Assembly: GCA_002633005.1 (NCBI GenBank)
Contig: NMRA01000453.1
Coordinates: forward strand, 62,001 to 126,000
DNA length: 64,000 nt
Source of the DNA: Phoronis australis
Taxonomy: Eukaryota > Phoronida > Phoronidae
Direction of reading: 5' to 3'
The first letter of the stretch is position 1; each line of letters opens with the position of its first letter. Under the pieces are notes generated by a model, which saw nothing but the letters and a program-made list of their open reading frames with translations, searched no databases and was not told where the DNA came from. Below, piece after piece: positions 46,201-58,200 of the stretch. The position numbers and the translations under genes were made by a program.

Positions 46201-49200
46201 TTGCATTCGTGTTGTTCATCGGCGGGTAGACCAGTTTATAAATCTGTTCAGTTTTTTGCTGAAATAGCAGAGAAAATTAAACTTAATTAGAACTGTGTGC
46301 TTTTCCGTGAACTACCATATCATGTGCATTTCACAATAATGTTTAAAGATTCACATGATAGACGTTACCAATTAGCAACTGGTAACTTTTACCAACATAG
46401 ATATGTTGATTGTTCTCATCCAATTTGCGCTATAGCAGCTACTCGATTCTTGGTTAATTAAAAGTTATCAAACAAAGGTCTCGTTGCTTCTAACAGTCCC
46501 TCCACCGGGAACAGAAGTGGTCAACTTGAAATTATCTCTGGAAGGAAAAGGGCTAGTAGAGCGAAAATTACTGCCATTTTTTCATAAATAAAAATATTCT
46601 TGTTGAATTTCACGCACATATTTCCTCCAGTCTGTTTACGAAAAAAAATCAATCACCGGGTTGCCGATCTGTACAGCACAAAGTTATCAACGACCTAATA
46701 CCATTAGAGAAAAAAGTAGATGATGCAACGAAATGATAATTTAATAATATAATACAAACTATCATTTCGTACAGACGTACATTGTATGCATGCATTATAA
46801 TGTAAAACGTCAGAAAAAGTACTGAAAGTTCCTTCGGTTATGTCCGCCCATTTTCGGACATTTCCCAACTCTATTCGGTTTTGGCAAAATCAAGCTCGAG
46901 TGCTCGTCGTTTGATGAAAATCGATTATTTTTCGATTATAATCAATCACATGTTTGCACACAACTTTATGACAGAGACACGGACGTCGGACGGACGATTT
47001 GGCGGAGAGGCAGAGATGATGGGAATATGCGACAACATGTGAGCGGAGCTCACCTAAACAAGAGAAACGCAGAGCATTGATATGCGCCCATCGTGTGCAT
47101 CGCATATAGTACAGATACGAGGGATCGTCATTATTTTAATCATTCCCACTAAAACTGAAAATAGCATCTAAAGGTGTAAAACAAGTCAACAATACTCTCC
47201 ACAATAGGGCCCACTTGTCCCTTTCATCGTGATTCTTCAATGCAATTTGGAGAACAGAATAAAAATAATAACAAGAGCAACGCGGAGCGTTGAAATGCGC
47301 CCACGAATGGATCGCAAATGGTGTGCTTTTAGGGTTGTTTATTTGTATCATTAAAATGGGCACAAGATGGCATAAAATAAGTCGACTCTGTCTGAAAACC
47401 AAACAAAATGTCACCGTTTCTTTAAAAGAAAGCCATTTAACAAATTAAATTAAAATTCCCCTAGGAACTTCAGAGAAATAGAGGAAAACAAAAAACGAAA
47501 TTGCCACTAGGGGACACAGTGTTCATCGGATCCGTCTAAAAGTCGTCATCTTCTCTTGTTAACTTCATATAAATACGTTCTAAATTTAATAAAGATCCTG
47601 CAGAGGGCTTAGGATACACAGGTATGGGTGCAAAAGAAAAACAACAAAACCGTCACTAGGAGGCGTCACAGTAATCGAAGTCGTCAGAAAATTATCGGCG
47701 ACCGTACCCTTCATAGAAATAACATACATGCCAACTTTCACAATCATCCTTAGAGTGGTTTGGTTGACAGAGGGACGAACGCCACAAAACAGACTCAAAA
47801 ACAACAAAAATGGCCACTAGGTGGTGCAAGAATCTTGAATCAATCTGAAGGTGAATGGCTAGCGTCACCTCATTCGGATGTCTATGTGCCAAATTTTATG
47901 GAAATCCGTTGAGTGCCTTTGAAGATACAGTGATAAACGTAAAAAACTAAAATTGCCACTAGGGGGCACACCGGTAGACCCATCTGTCCGAAAATCGTCG
48001 TCGCCTGTTGTCAACTTTATATAAATGCATTTGCTAAATTTAATAAAGATCCTGTAAAGCGTTTAGGAGATACAGCCATGGGCGCAAAAACAAACAAAAC
48101 TGCCACTAGGAGGCGCCACAGTAGTCGAAGTCATCGGAAAATCATCTGTGTTCTTCATAGTAAGACCATACATGCCAATTTTTACAATCATCCTTAGAGT
48201 GGTTTGGTTGTTAGAGGAGCGGACGCCAAAAACGACCCGAAAATAGTAAAAATGGCCACTAGATGGCGCAAAATGCATTGAAGCAATCCATAAACGGGAG
48301 GATAATGTCAACTCATTATTAGATGTCTATGTACCAAATTTCATGAAAATCGGTTGAAGACCTTTGAAGATACAAAGGCAAACGTAAAACATTAAAATTG
48401 ATACTAGAGGGCACAGCGGTATTCGGGTCGGTCCGAAACTCGTTGCCCTCTGTCGTAGACCGCATAGAAACACACCTGCCAAATTTCAATACGATCCTGT
48501 AAGGGGTTTAGGAGATACAGCCGCGGACGCCGGACGCCCAGACAGAGATGACGGCAATATGCGACCACATATAAATATGTGGGCGCATAAAAATGCCACT
48601 AAGGGAATCAACGTAGGTCAAATCTGTCTAAAATAGGAACGTGATGTCGTCTGTGTGATAGTATTTTATTTTACAGATTTAATGAACATCCAATAAAGAA
48701 CATTGCAGATATCAAGGCAAACGCAAACAATCACCACTGCAGGACTACAGGCTAGTCGGATTTGTCCCAAAATCCATGTCAGTTGCAGTCTTCTTAATAA
48801 CGAAAACAATTTCCAGTTAAGCAACACTTGATAAAAGCTACTCACAGGAAACTAACACATGAAAAATTTCGAAGCAATTGGTTCTACAATGCACCCTCTA
48901 CAGGACAAAATGTTTTCGTCCTGAAATTAAGGTGCCCAAACGTAATGGCTTATATTTCTGCCATCTTTAACCGGAAGTTCATGATTTACTGCACATCTGT
49001 AGTACACGTCTGCTATAATAATCGTACAGATTTTACGCCGTGTACGTCAAAAATTGCGGCCTCTATGAGCATTAGAATCCGAATTCGAAAACAAAATGGC
49101 CGTCACGTCCGCCATCTTGAATTTGATCATGACCAAAAACAATAGGCTTAGAGCTATTTACAAGCAAGAAGTTGTGTTTGAATTTCGTGCGAATCGGACG

Positions 49201-52200
49201 AAAAATGCGAACTGTAGACAACGAACAAAAAACAAACAAAAAATATGTCAGAACAACATACTTGGCGAAAAATTTTCGCCTAGAAATTATCACTAGAAGA
49301 GAGCATAGCAGGCGCTCGGACCCGTCGAATATAATCGTTAGCCGTGCTCTTCTAAATAGGAACACATATGTCGATTTTAAAAATGATCCTTAATGCGGTC
49401 TGGCAGATAGGGAAGAGGACGCCACAAACCAAACTTGATAATAATAATAAAATGGCAGGTATTTGACGACGACCTAAGGGACGGACGTCCGGACGGGGAT
49501 TGCGACGTATGTGGCCACATAAAAAAGAATGCAAACCTAACATTTCCAAATAAAACCGTTAAATTCACCATATTTGCGAAAATCTGAGAGACCAACCTTG
49601 TGAAATGCGCTTCACATGAACTGGCAGTGAGGAGAGTAATCATTGTCAAGTGTATGGCAATACATTGTCACTTACCTGGGTTGTAGTGGCCTTACCTTTT
49701 GAAAGCACGCTGCAACAAGGTTGTCCGGAAACATCAACCTGCAAAGACAGTTGTAGTTGGTATTAAATACAATCTTGTTATGTAACAAAACGCTCTTCAA
49801 GATATGTAGACTATCAAACGGTGTCCTAAAATAAGTTTGGTCTACTTCGCATGTTACGTTGTAGGTAATTTGCAAAGAAAATTTAAACACAAATACAGCC
49901 ATGAGCTAGGTAAATGATCACCTGATCAAATCCAAAATAGAATCCGCTACCGAATTGATGGACTGTTTATTTCCTTTCTCGATTTGGTGTATGTCGTCTC
50001 TCTTTCCAGGTTGTATGGACAGAACCAGAATAATTCCCAGAATGACCGCCAGGAGTGTTGTGGTCAAGTAGTAAAGCACCGCCACACCGCCCATCCGGCC
50101 TGAGGTGTTACCTAATGCAGCCACACCAGATATCATGCTGGAGATGATGAGAGGTAATATCAGCATTTTAAGCATCCTCAGCAACAAGTCTCCAGGGAAA
50201 CCGAGGTAGGAGATCTAAAGAGAAAATGGATAATTGTACAATTTACACATTTATATTCATTAGCCATTTAACACAAAAATAAACCTGTCACGGATTACGC
50301 CTACAGAATTGTCGATTTCACGATTCACGGCCGCATTATTTCAAGTTTCATGGATCACGATTAATTTTCGTTTCTCTCCTGGTCGCCCCTCCAATGCACC
50401 TCCAACACTCGGACAAATCGCGACCAATTGTGCCCCCAACCACCCCACTCCCGCCAATTGTCTCTTCCCACTGAGAAATACAATCGCCGGTTTACTGACT
50501 ACCCTGTACTGTAGTGCTTTCGGTGATGTATTGCTATACCATACCCCTGTCACCCGGATCTCAATCTCCGTTCACTTTCATTCGAACTAAGTTCACAGTT
50601 CACGATAGACAATGCAACCTTTTCTGAACTTAAGAGGCCATGACCACCCCACATGCCCTCCACACGCTGAAAGCTTTTCAGCAAATTATGCATCACACTG
50701 GAGGCCGTCGATGTCCTTTATCCTTCCAACTCGAACAAACACTCCTGTAATTTTGTCCAGGCCCACGAGAAGCGTTCTTGGCAGCCAAATTCCAACTATT
50801 TGCAATGCTGGCAGACCACCAGTGCAGCGCAGTGGCGATAGGCAAACTCCCGCGGTCACGGAGGTAGATCTCGATGTGATTAAAAGATTTACATGCGATA
50901 GACACGCGCAGAGATGCAATCACAGCAAAAATGGCGAGTCCACGATTTTGTTGACGAATGAAGTTCGATGCTTTAAAGAAATCTTAATTACCGAAGTATG
51001 TGTTTGAGTTGGAAGGATTTAAAGACATCGACAGGCTCCAGACATGCCACTCTATTTTCGAGTGATACTAAGGTAAAGCGACGTGACAGTGATGGTTTAG
51101 CCAGGGTGTAGCAAATTTTGCAGAAAATCGTCTGGCATACATGTCACATTTAGGATATGCAACCGCACAGGTTCATGACAACCCTAAAATACAGAAATGC
51201 GCTCACGGTGCATAACCTGCAAATCACGGTTCACGGATACGAAAAACGCCAGCTTCACGTTCTGGATGGTGATCGGCCACGTCAGTTTTACCTCAAACAG
51301 TCCCAGAACATTTTGCAAAGTGCTGGAAGAATTCTGAAATTCTGATTTAACTATTATTCGAAATGTGCCACAATCAAGTCCCGCGGTGCTGTAGTTGCAA
51401 TTAGAGGTTCCGTTGCATCTGGATTCAGTGGAAAACGACCGGCTCTAATTTGTGTCTTAATGAAACTGTTTTCAAAAACAGTGTCATTGACGTTTCGGGC
51501 TCTGAGGCCGCCAGTGGTCTAACTGCAAGTCCTTCCTCAGCAAGTCATCCACCGAAGTAGTAAAATCTTAACGTTATCCCAAAAACTGGATGCCAGGGGT
51601 GTTTTATGTTCATGCCCGAACGGGACTGGATTTCAGTGCCCGCTCCCCGAACATTTGCCCGACGCACAAACTCACCCTAAACTGCACTTATAACAAAAAG
51701 ATTGGAAGAAAAATGTCATGACACAACAGAAGTTTTCCTTTAACCAAAATTGTCGAAGGTTGTAGAAACTGATATATTATCGATTTGTTGTGATACAAAC
51801 CGTGATGCTCAGACTAATTATGTCAGTTTTATTCTTGGAAAATAGGAAAAAATCACTGTCATTAATCGTTTGAAAATGAGTTTTTATTTTTATCCGAATT
51901 TGCAGCGATTTTTAGAAGAGCTTTTGTCATTTTTGAAAACTTCTGTTGCATTAGACATTATTAAAATGTGCAAAGCGAAGTAAACTGTTTCCTTAATTCA
52001 TTGGAAAAGTATAGCTTTGAGGGAGAATGCTTCATGGATTATGCTTCAAAATTCAGAAGTTCCACATTTGTATCCTTGGCTGTTCATTTATAAGAAAGTA
52101 GTATCTTTTCAAGGATTTGGGAGATTGCTTTTATTAAACAGAGCAATTTACTTGATAACATACAACACAAATAATTACGTAGAAGAAATAAATACATCCA

Positions 52201-55200
52201 TCAAAAGAAACGCGGAGCGTTGATATGCGCCAACCGTGTGCATCGCATATGGTGCTGATACAAGGGATTATTGCTATTTTAAAATTCCCATTAAATGGAG
52301 CAATGCTAGAAAACAAAATAGCCGCTAGAGGATGCATAGCAAGTCAGCAATGCTCCTCTCAGTTGGAACACACCTGCCAAGACCGTAAAAAATTAAAACT
52401 GGATCTGGGGGTGCAGTGGTTGTCAGATACGTCCAAAAGTCATCATCTGTTGTCACGTTCAAAGAAATACATTTGTCAAAATTCACAAAGATCCTGCAGG
52501 AAGAAACAGTTGCGGATGCTAAAAAGCAAACTGCTACTAGGGGACGCTACAGTTGTCAAACTGTCGAAAAATCGTCATCCATGCTCTTCCCAGTAGAAAA
52601 ACATTTACCAAATTTTCATAACGATTCTAAGAGTGGTTTGGCCGACAGAAAGATGGACGCCTAGAACAGATTCAAACATGAAAACGACCACTAGGAGGCG
52701 TACACTACGTCATATCCATCTCAAAACGAAAATATGTCGACGCCTTATTAATAGGAATCTGTTTGCTAATTTTCATAAAAACCCATCAAGGAACTCTAAA
52801 GATACAAAGGAAAGCGAAAAATATATTGCCACTAGGGGACATAGTAGCATTAGATACGTCCGAACGTCGTCGTCATCCGTTGTCACCTTCATACAAATAC
52901 ACGTGCCAAATTCAACAAAGATTCTGCCGAGGGTTTAAGAGAAACAGCTACAGACGTAGAGAAAGCAAAACTGCCAATAGCAGGCAACACAGTATTCGGC
53001 ACAGTCCGAAAATCACCGTAAGCTGTACTCTTCCCAATAGTAACTTATATGCCAATTTTCATTATCCTAAGAGTGGTTTGGCCGATAGAGAAGCGGACGC
53101 CAAAAACAGACTCAAAAATAATGAAAACGACCACTAGGTGGCGTGCACTACGTCAAGTCCATCTGAAAACGGTAAGGTGTCATTGTCTCTTTGATAGAAA
53201 TTTATTTGCCATATTTCATGAAAATCCGTCCAGGAACTCCAACTATACAGAAGGAAACGAAAAAATACTTTGCCACTAGGGGGCACAGCAGTAGTTGAAT
53301 CCTTCTAAAAGTCGTGGTCACTTGTCTCTTTCATATAAATACACTTGCCGAATTTAAAGAAGATCCCGCGGAGGATTTTGGAGATACAGGCACAGACGTA
53401 AAAACAAAACAAAACTGCCACCAGGAGGAGCCCCTGTCCGAAAATCATCGTCAGTCGGTAGGAACACATATGTCAATTTCCATAATCATTCTTACAATGT
53501 TTGGCCTATAGAGGGGCGGACGTCAATAGACCCGAAAACAGTAAAAATGACCTCAAGGTGACGCAAAATTGGTCGAACCCATTCGAAAACTTGAAGTTGG
53601 TGTTATCATTCTAACAGATACGTATTTGCCAAATTCCACGAAAATCCGTTAAGAAACTCCAAAGATACAGAGGCAAACGTAAAAGTCTAAAATTGCCACT
53701 CGGGGGCCAACCGATACTCGGATCCGTCCACCAATTCGCCCATGTCGTCCCATCCATAAAAGGAACACATCTGCAAAATTTTATGAACATGCATAAAGGG
53801 GTTTTGGAGATACAGCAGCGGACGCCAGACGGACAGAGATGACGGCATAATGCGCCTACATATGAACTGCTGTATTTGTTCCAGTTCTAAAGTTCGCAAT
53901 TTTGACGTGAACTCATTATATGACTCTGCATTATTGTCTACTGTACCTGACCTCGGCACAGGCTAAGTTGACTGGCTTTTCTCAAAACCATTCCTTCAAA
54001 TTAGCGTCCTGAAGAACGGGATCTTGAGAGCCGTTGGTAAAGAGACATGGAATCCTAGCATTGCCGGAAGAATTCTTTCTTGTATTTTTTATTTTCATAC
54101 TCTCACGGGTGACTGAGAAACGACATGACCACCGGATACAAAACATGACTCACCACAAAATAGGACCTTGTGAGGGTACCAAAAGCGACCGCCGGACTAG
54201 ATAATGGGACCGACAAACCTAAAAACATGACAGCCCCACCACAAAACAGGTCCGCCGGAGAATGAACATGACAGCCTGACAAAATGTTGTCGTTGGCTAT
54301 GTGTGATAGTGATCATTATGACACTTTACCGAGAACCAGTTATCCTCGAACGCGTGTTTTGACTTTACTATTGGAGAAATTAGGTTATTATTTTGTTCTA
54401 AAACTAACGCAGTAGATAAAATTATAATTATTTAGCTCCAAAGTGCGCACCATGGTTGCTTTTGGATTAGATTTTAATAATTTTCCTCGTGAACTTTTAT
54501 CACTTTTACCATGTTCGTTGTTCATATCGTCTGAACAGCTGAATGCTATCTGATGGAGGCTGCCAGCAGTGGAAACAAAAGACCTTCCTCGTTTTCACCA
54601 ATTTCGTCACTAGTTCGACACGTTCCAGTGAAGTTTCGGTCGTCAGTCCTTCATCAAAGCGGACTCTATTTGTTGGACGGTCGAACCAATTTTTTTCGTT
54701 TTGAGAAAATAATCCAATATCATGGGAAAGATGATGTATCCTACTCAATAAAAATAGATCAAAATTTTGTGGCGGAATTTGAGTCACTTGTTTGGATCTG
54801 GTCGGCCACCTTGGACGACAGTGACATAAGTTACGAGTTTAAAACTGTTAATAAATTATTTTCACCAATAATTTACGGTGACATTTACTATCCTGTGCCA
54901 TTCAACAGTTTTCACCACATTTCAGCCATTCAGATGTTACTTATTGAGTGATTAAAGTGCTCACAATTCCCGATGGACTTGGTTACTTTGTAATCGGTGA
55001 AGATTTAACTTTGATGAATTTTCAAATTTTTGTCCTAAAAAATAAGGAATATTTTAATTATTGTACTGTGAACTTTCCATTCAGTTGACCTCACACTCTG
55101 CTAAAAATAGTTGAAATAGTTTTGAAATTGTTTTATATTTGGAAGTCAACTGCTTTTCAAGTTCTGATTATGTGTCACAATAGGATTCACATTCTTCTAA

Positions 55201-58200
55201 ATTTTATGTCTTAAGTGTGTTTTTAACGGGAAATCCGCAATTTTTCAAATTTTCTGAGACGAAATCAATAGAAGAGGCGGATTTAAGGGGGAGGGGGGCA
55301 AGAGGGCCATGGCTCCCCTAAAATTCTCCCAGATACCATTTGGCAGTTCGGATGAGAATTGTTGACTAGCATATGCGCGCACCCAAGGGGAGCTCGGGGG
55401 GCGAATGCACAATGCATAGGCCTTGAAGAAACCCCGTTTACCGTTTTTTATTTGGTGATAAGGTCCACAAACCTAGACATTCGAGACCCCTGCATGAATA
55501 AATTTTAGGCTGGGCGCGCGCATATGGCGAAATTCTGGTTATTCCTGTTGCCCTGGCCCCCCTAACTCAAAATCCTAAATACGCTCTTGAGTAGCCTCAA
55601 ACTTCGAGTTAAAGCATTTTCAAGTACTTTCCAGTTGTTTTATGCATTTGTTTGTTAAAAAATGTCAATAATAAAACGTAACATATGTTATATTATACCA
55701 CAATATTAGCGTCAAATGGCAAATACAGCCGTTAGTTATCTTACTAGTGAGCGGGAAACCGAGGCCGGTTTCGAAGCCGGGCCTCAAGAGTTACGAGTCG
55801 CCGACTTTACCACTACACCACTCTGCGGCTGACGTCATCGAATGCGAAAATAGAATACTTAAATGAGCACGCGCAACAATCGTGTGTTCAGCAAAGGGCA
55901 TTGTACCGACATTTATACGTTGTGAAAAATAAGACGCATAATTTCCATAAAAACGATATTTTAATTCAGTGAAATTTTTCTCTCGTGTTCTTCCACTTGT
56001 AAATCACTGATCTCCAATTTGAATGCGGGTATCGTGTCGTCGGGATCGTCGGGATCCTTTGACTTGAGCATAATACTCAGTTATTAGTTGTAACCTACTT
56101 TAGCAGACGATATTTTCCCGGTCGAAGCTTAGCGTGATAAAATGTGTAGTAAGCTGTAATAGTTGCTAAATCTTAATTTATAGATTCACTTTATTTCTAT
56201 TTTGTTTAAATTTTCAATTGGTTTTGAGAAAAAGCATTATTTGACAAAAATAGATCGGCTTTTATTAAAAGGTGACGACCTCCGACCCCGGGCCTCTGAC
56301 ATAGAAAGTAGTTACAAAGCCGAGGAGAGTCGAGACATGTAGATCGATTCATTGCAATGTTTCTCGTTTAGTATGTGGTATAAATAGATTATTGCATGTT
56401 CTCAGTCGCTATCCCCCTTATCTAGAGCCCTCGTGGATTTTGTAGAATTATCACCCTCGGGGCTAACGCCCCTCGGGCGATAATTCTCCAAAACCCACTC
56501 GGGCTCAAGACAACGAGGAATAACGACTTCGCCATGTAGTAACCTATATTTAACTATTTTATCGGTAAAACTCGTCTAACTTCTCTGTGGGCGAATTTCA
56601 ACATATTCTATACTCTCAACACGTTGTCGACTAACTTTCAAGCAAATTGTAAGCGCTAATATTAAAACACGGAAAATTCCAATCCTACAACATCTATAAA
56701 GAAAACCCATACCTGCTACTTGCAAAATATTTATAAAGGCAGCTGAAAAACCTTGAATTGAGCGGCAAATCGTCCACCACACTAGCACACGTCATTTCTT
56801 ACTGTTCACTCTGTCGGGTACACTGTACACGTCCGCGAGTAAAAACAGGTTCTCAGTTTTGCTAGAGATAGGTCGTAAGTTGTCTAAAATTCTCATATAG
56901 TAAAATAACATATCACAACAACTACATGTATTTAAAGTGGGAAGATTTACTTTTTCATCATTATGTGAAATTGATACATGTGGTATGAACACAACGGACT
57001 CTAAAGGTACTAAGATACTATTTTCTTGAGATAAACAATGTTTAAGAAAGTGCGGGAGTGGTGTTTCGGTCCCCGGGTGTTCTGCATCTTGATAGGGCCT
57101 TTCTTATGTGCACAAAGACGGCAAACTTGGTCACTTGTTGGTGCTGTCCATTTTGCGTGGCGTGAGTTTTGAACTCAATGTCGAAAGCAAACGTCCTGTG
57201 GAGAATGAAAAAGCACTTGAACCCCGTGCAAACTTTTGGAATTAGGATACTGAGTGTTTCTGGATTTATAACTGTGAGATTTATTTCACAAATTAAATTT
57301 TCACGCGCGTTAAAATGTTTAAGCTTGGACGTTCAGCACGGCAAAATCAAAGATCCAAAAACAAAACGGCCGACTTCGGCCGCCATACTATTATTCAGTT
57401 GTTTATATGTAATCACAACTGAGTGGAGGAGCATTAATGTTTCGATCCCCGGCAGTCATGTTCAGTCCCCAGCGGTCCTGTTTTGTGGTGGCGCGGTCAC
57501 GTTTTTAGGCGTAGCGGTCCCATTTTCTGGTCTAGCGGTCCCATTTGATCCCGTAGTACCTGTTTTGTGGTGAGTCAGTCCGATTTGGAGGACGGCGGTC
57601 CTGTTTTGAGTCCGGCGATCATGTTGTTTCTCACCAGTGCCGGGCTCTTGTTTCCTCATTACCCATCGTCTTCGGTTACGTCATCAGTCCTGAGTTGACG
57701 TTTCGTCACACTCCGCTTTTTAAGTTTATTTAATATACGACCGTGATGCGTACACAACCCTACGGAATACGATTTGGCTCAATGAAGAAAAAATTCAGGT
57801 GGGAAATAAAATGCGTCCATATTCCTTGTCACTCGAATGGTTCGCGAACTACGGCATTTGAACAGGTTGCTGAAGATAACGGTTATAATCAGCGACAAAA
57901 TAAAGCTATAACACAAGGCAGGGAATGGCAATTCGTAGAAATGGCGTCGGGCACAATTTGCCCTACCTCATACACGGGTGACAGAAGTTTTCACGGTGGT
58001 GTCAATTTATGCCGTGTCGCATATTGAGTACACTATAATTTATGACTATGCCTTTTACCTAAAGCCACTGAACTGTTAACAATCTGACCTTGTGCTTGTT
58101 CAAGCTAAACAGGATACCAAACGTTATCCCCCATTTCTCGGCATGATAAGTACATAAATCAATACGCCTCTGCAGGCCTGTCACTGTAAAAGCAAGGATG

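Larger units (their letters stand above)
54114..57633. mobile_element. Possible long foldback-like element (type 3), arms 54114-54290 and 57436-57633
   Basis: The two arms are inverted, alignable over about 170-190 bp. The left starts TGAGAAACGACATGA and the right, complemented, TGAGAAACAACATGATC. Both are built of diverged subrepeats with AAAACAGGACCGCC, CACCACAAAACAGG and CCTAAAAACATGAC. The subrepeat theme CCGGACTCAAAACA is close to that of the element at 38710-39209. The 3.1-kb interior holds an orphan frame, a MITE and a tRNA-like relic. Two separate insertions in opposite orientation are the alternative. Confidence 0.5.
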
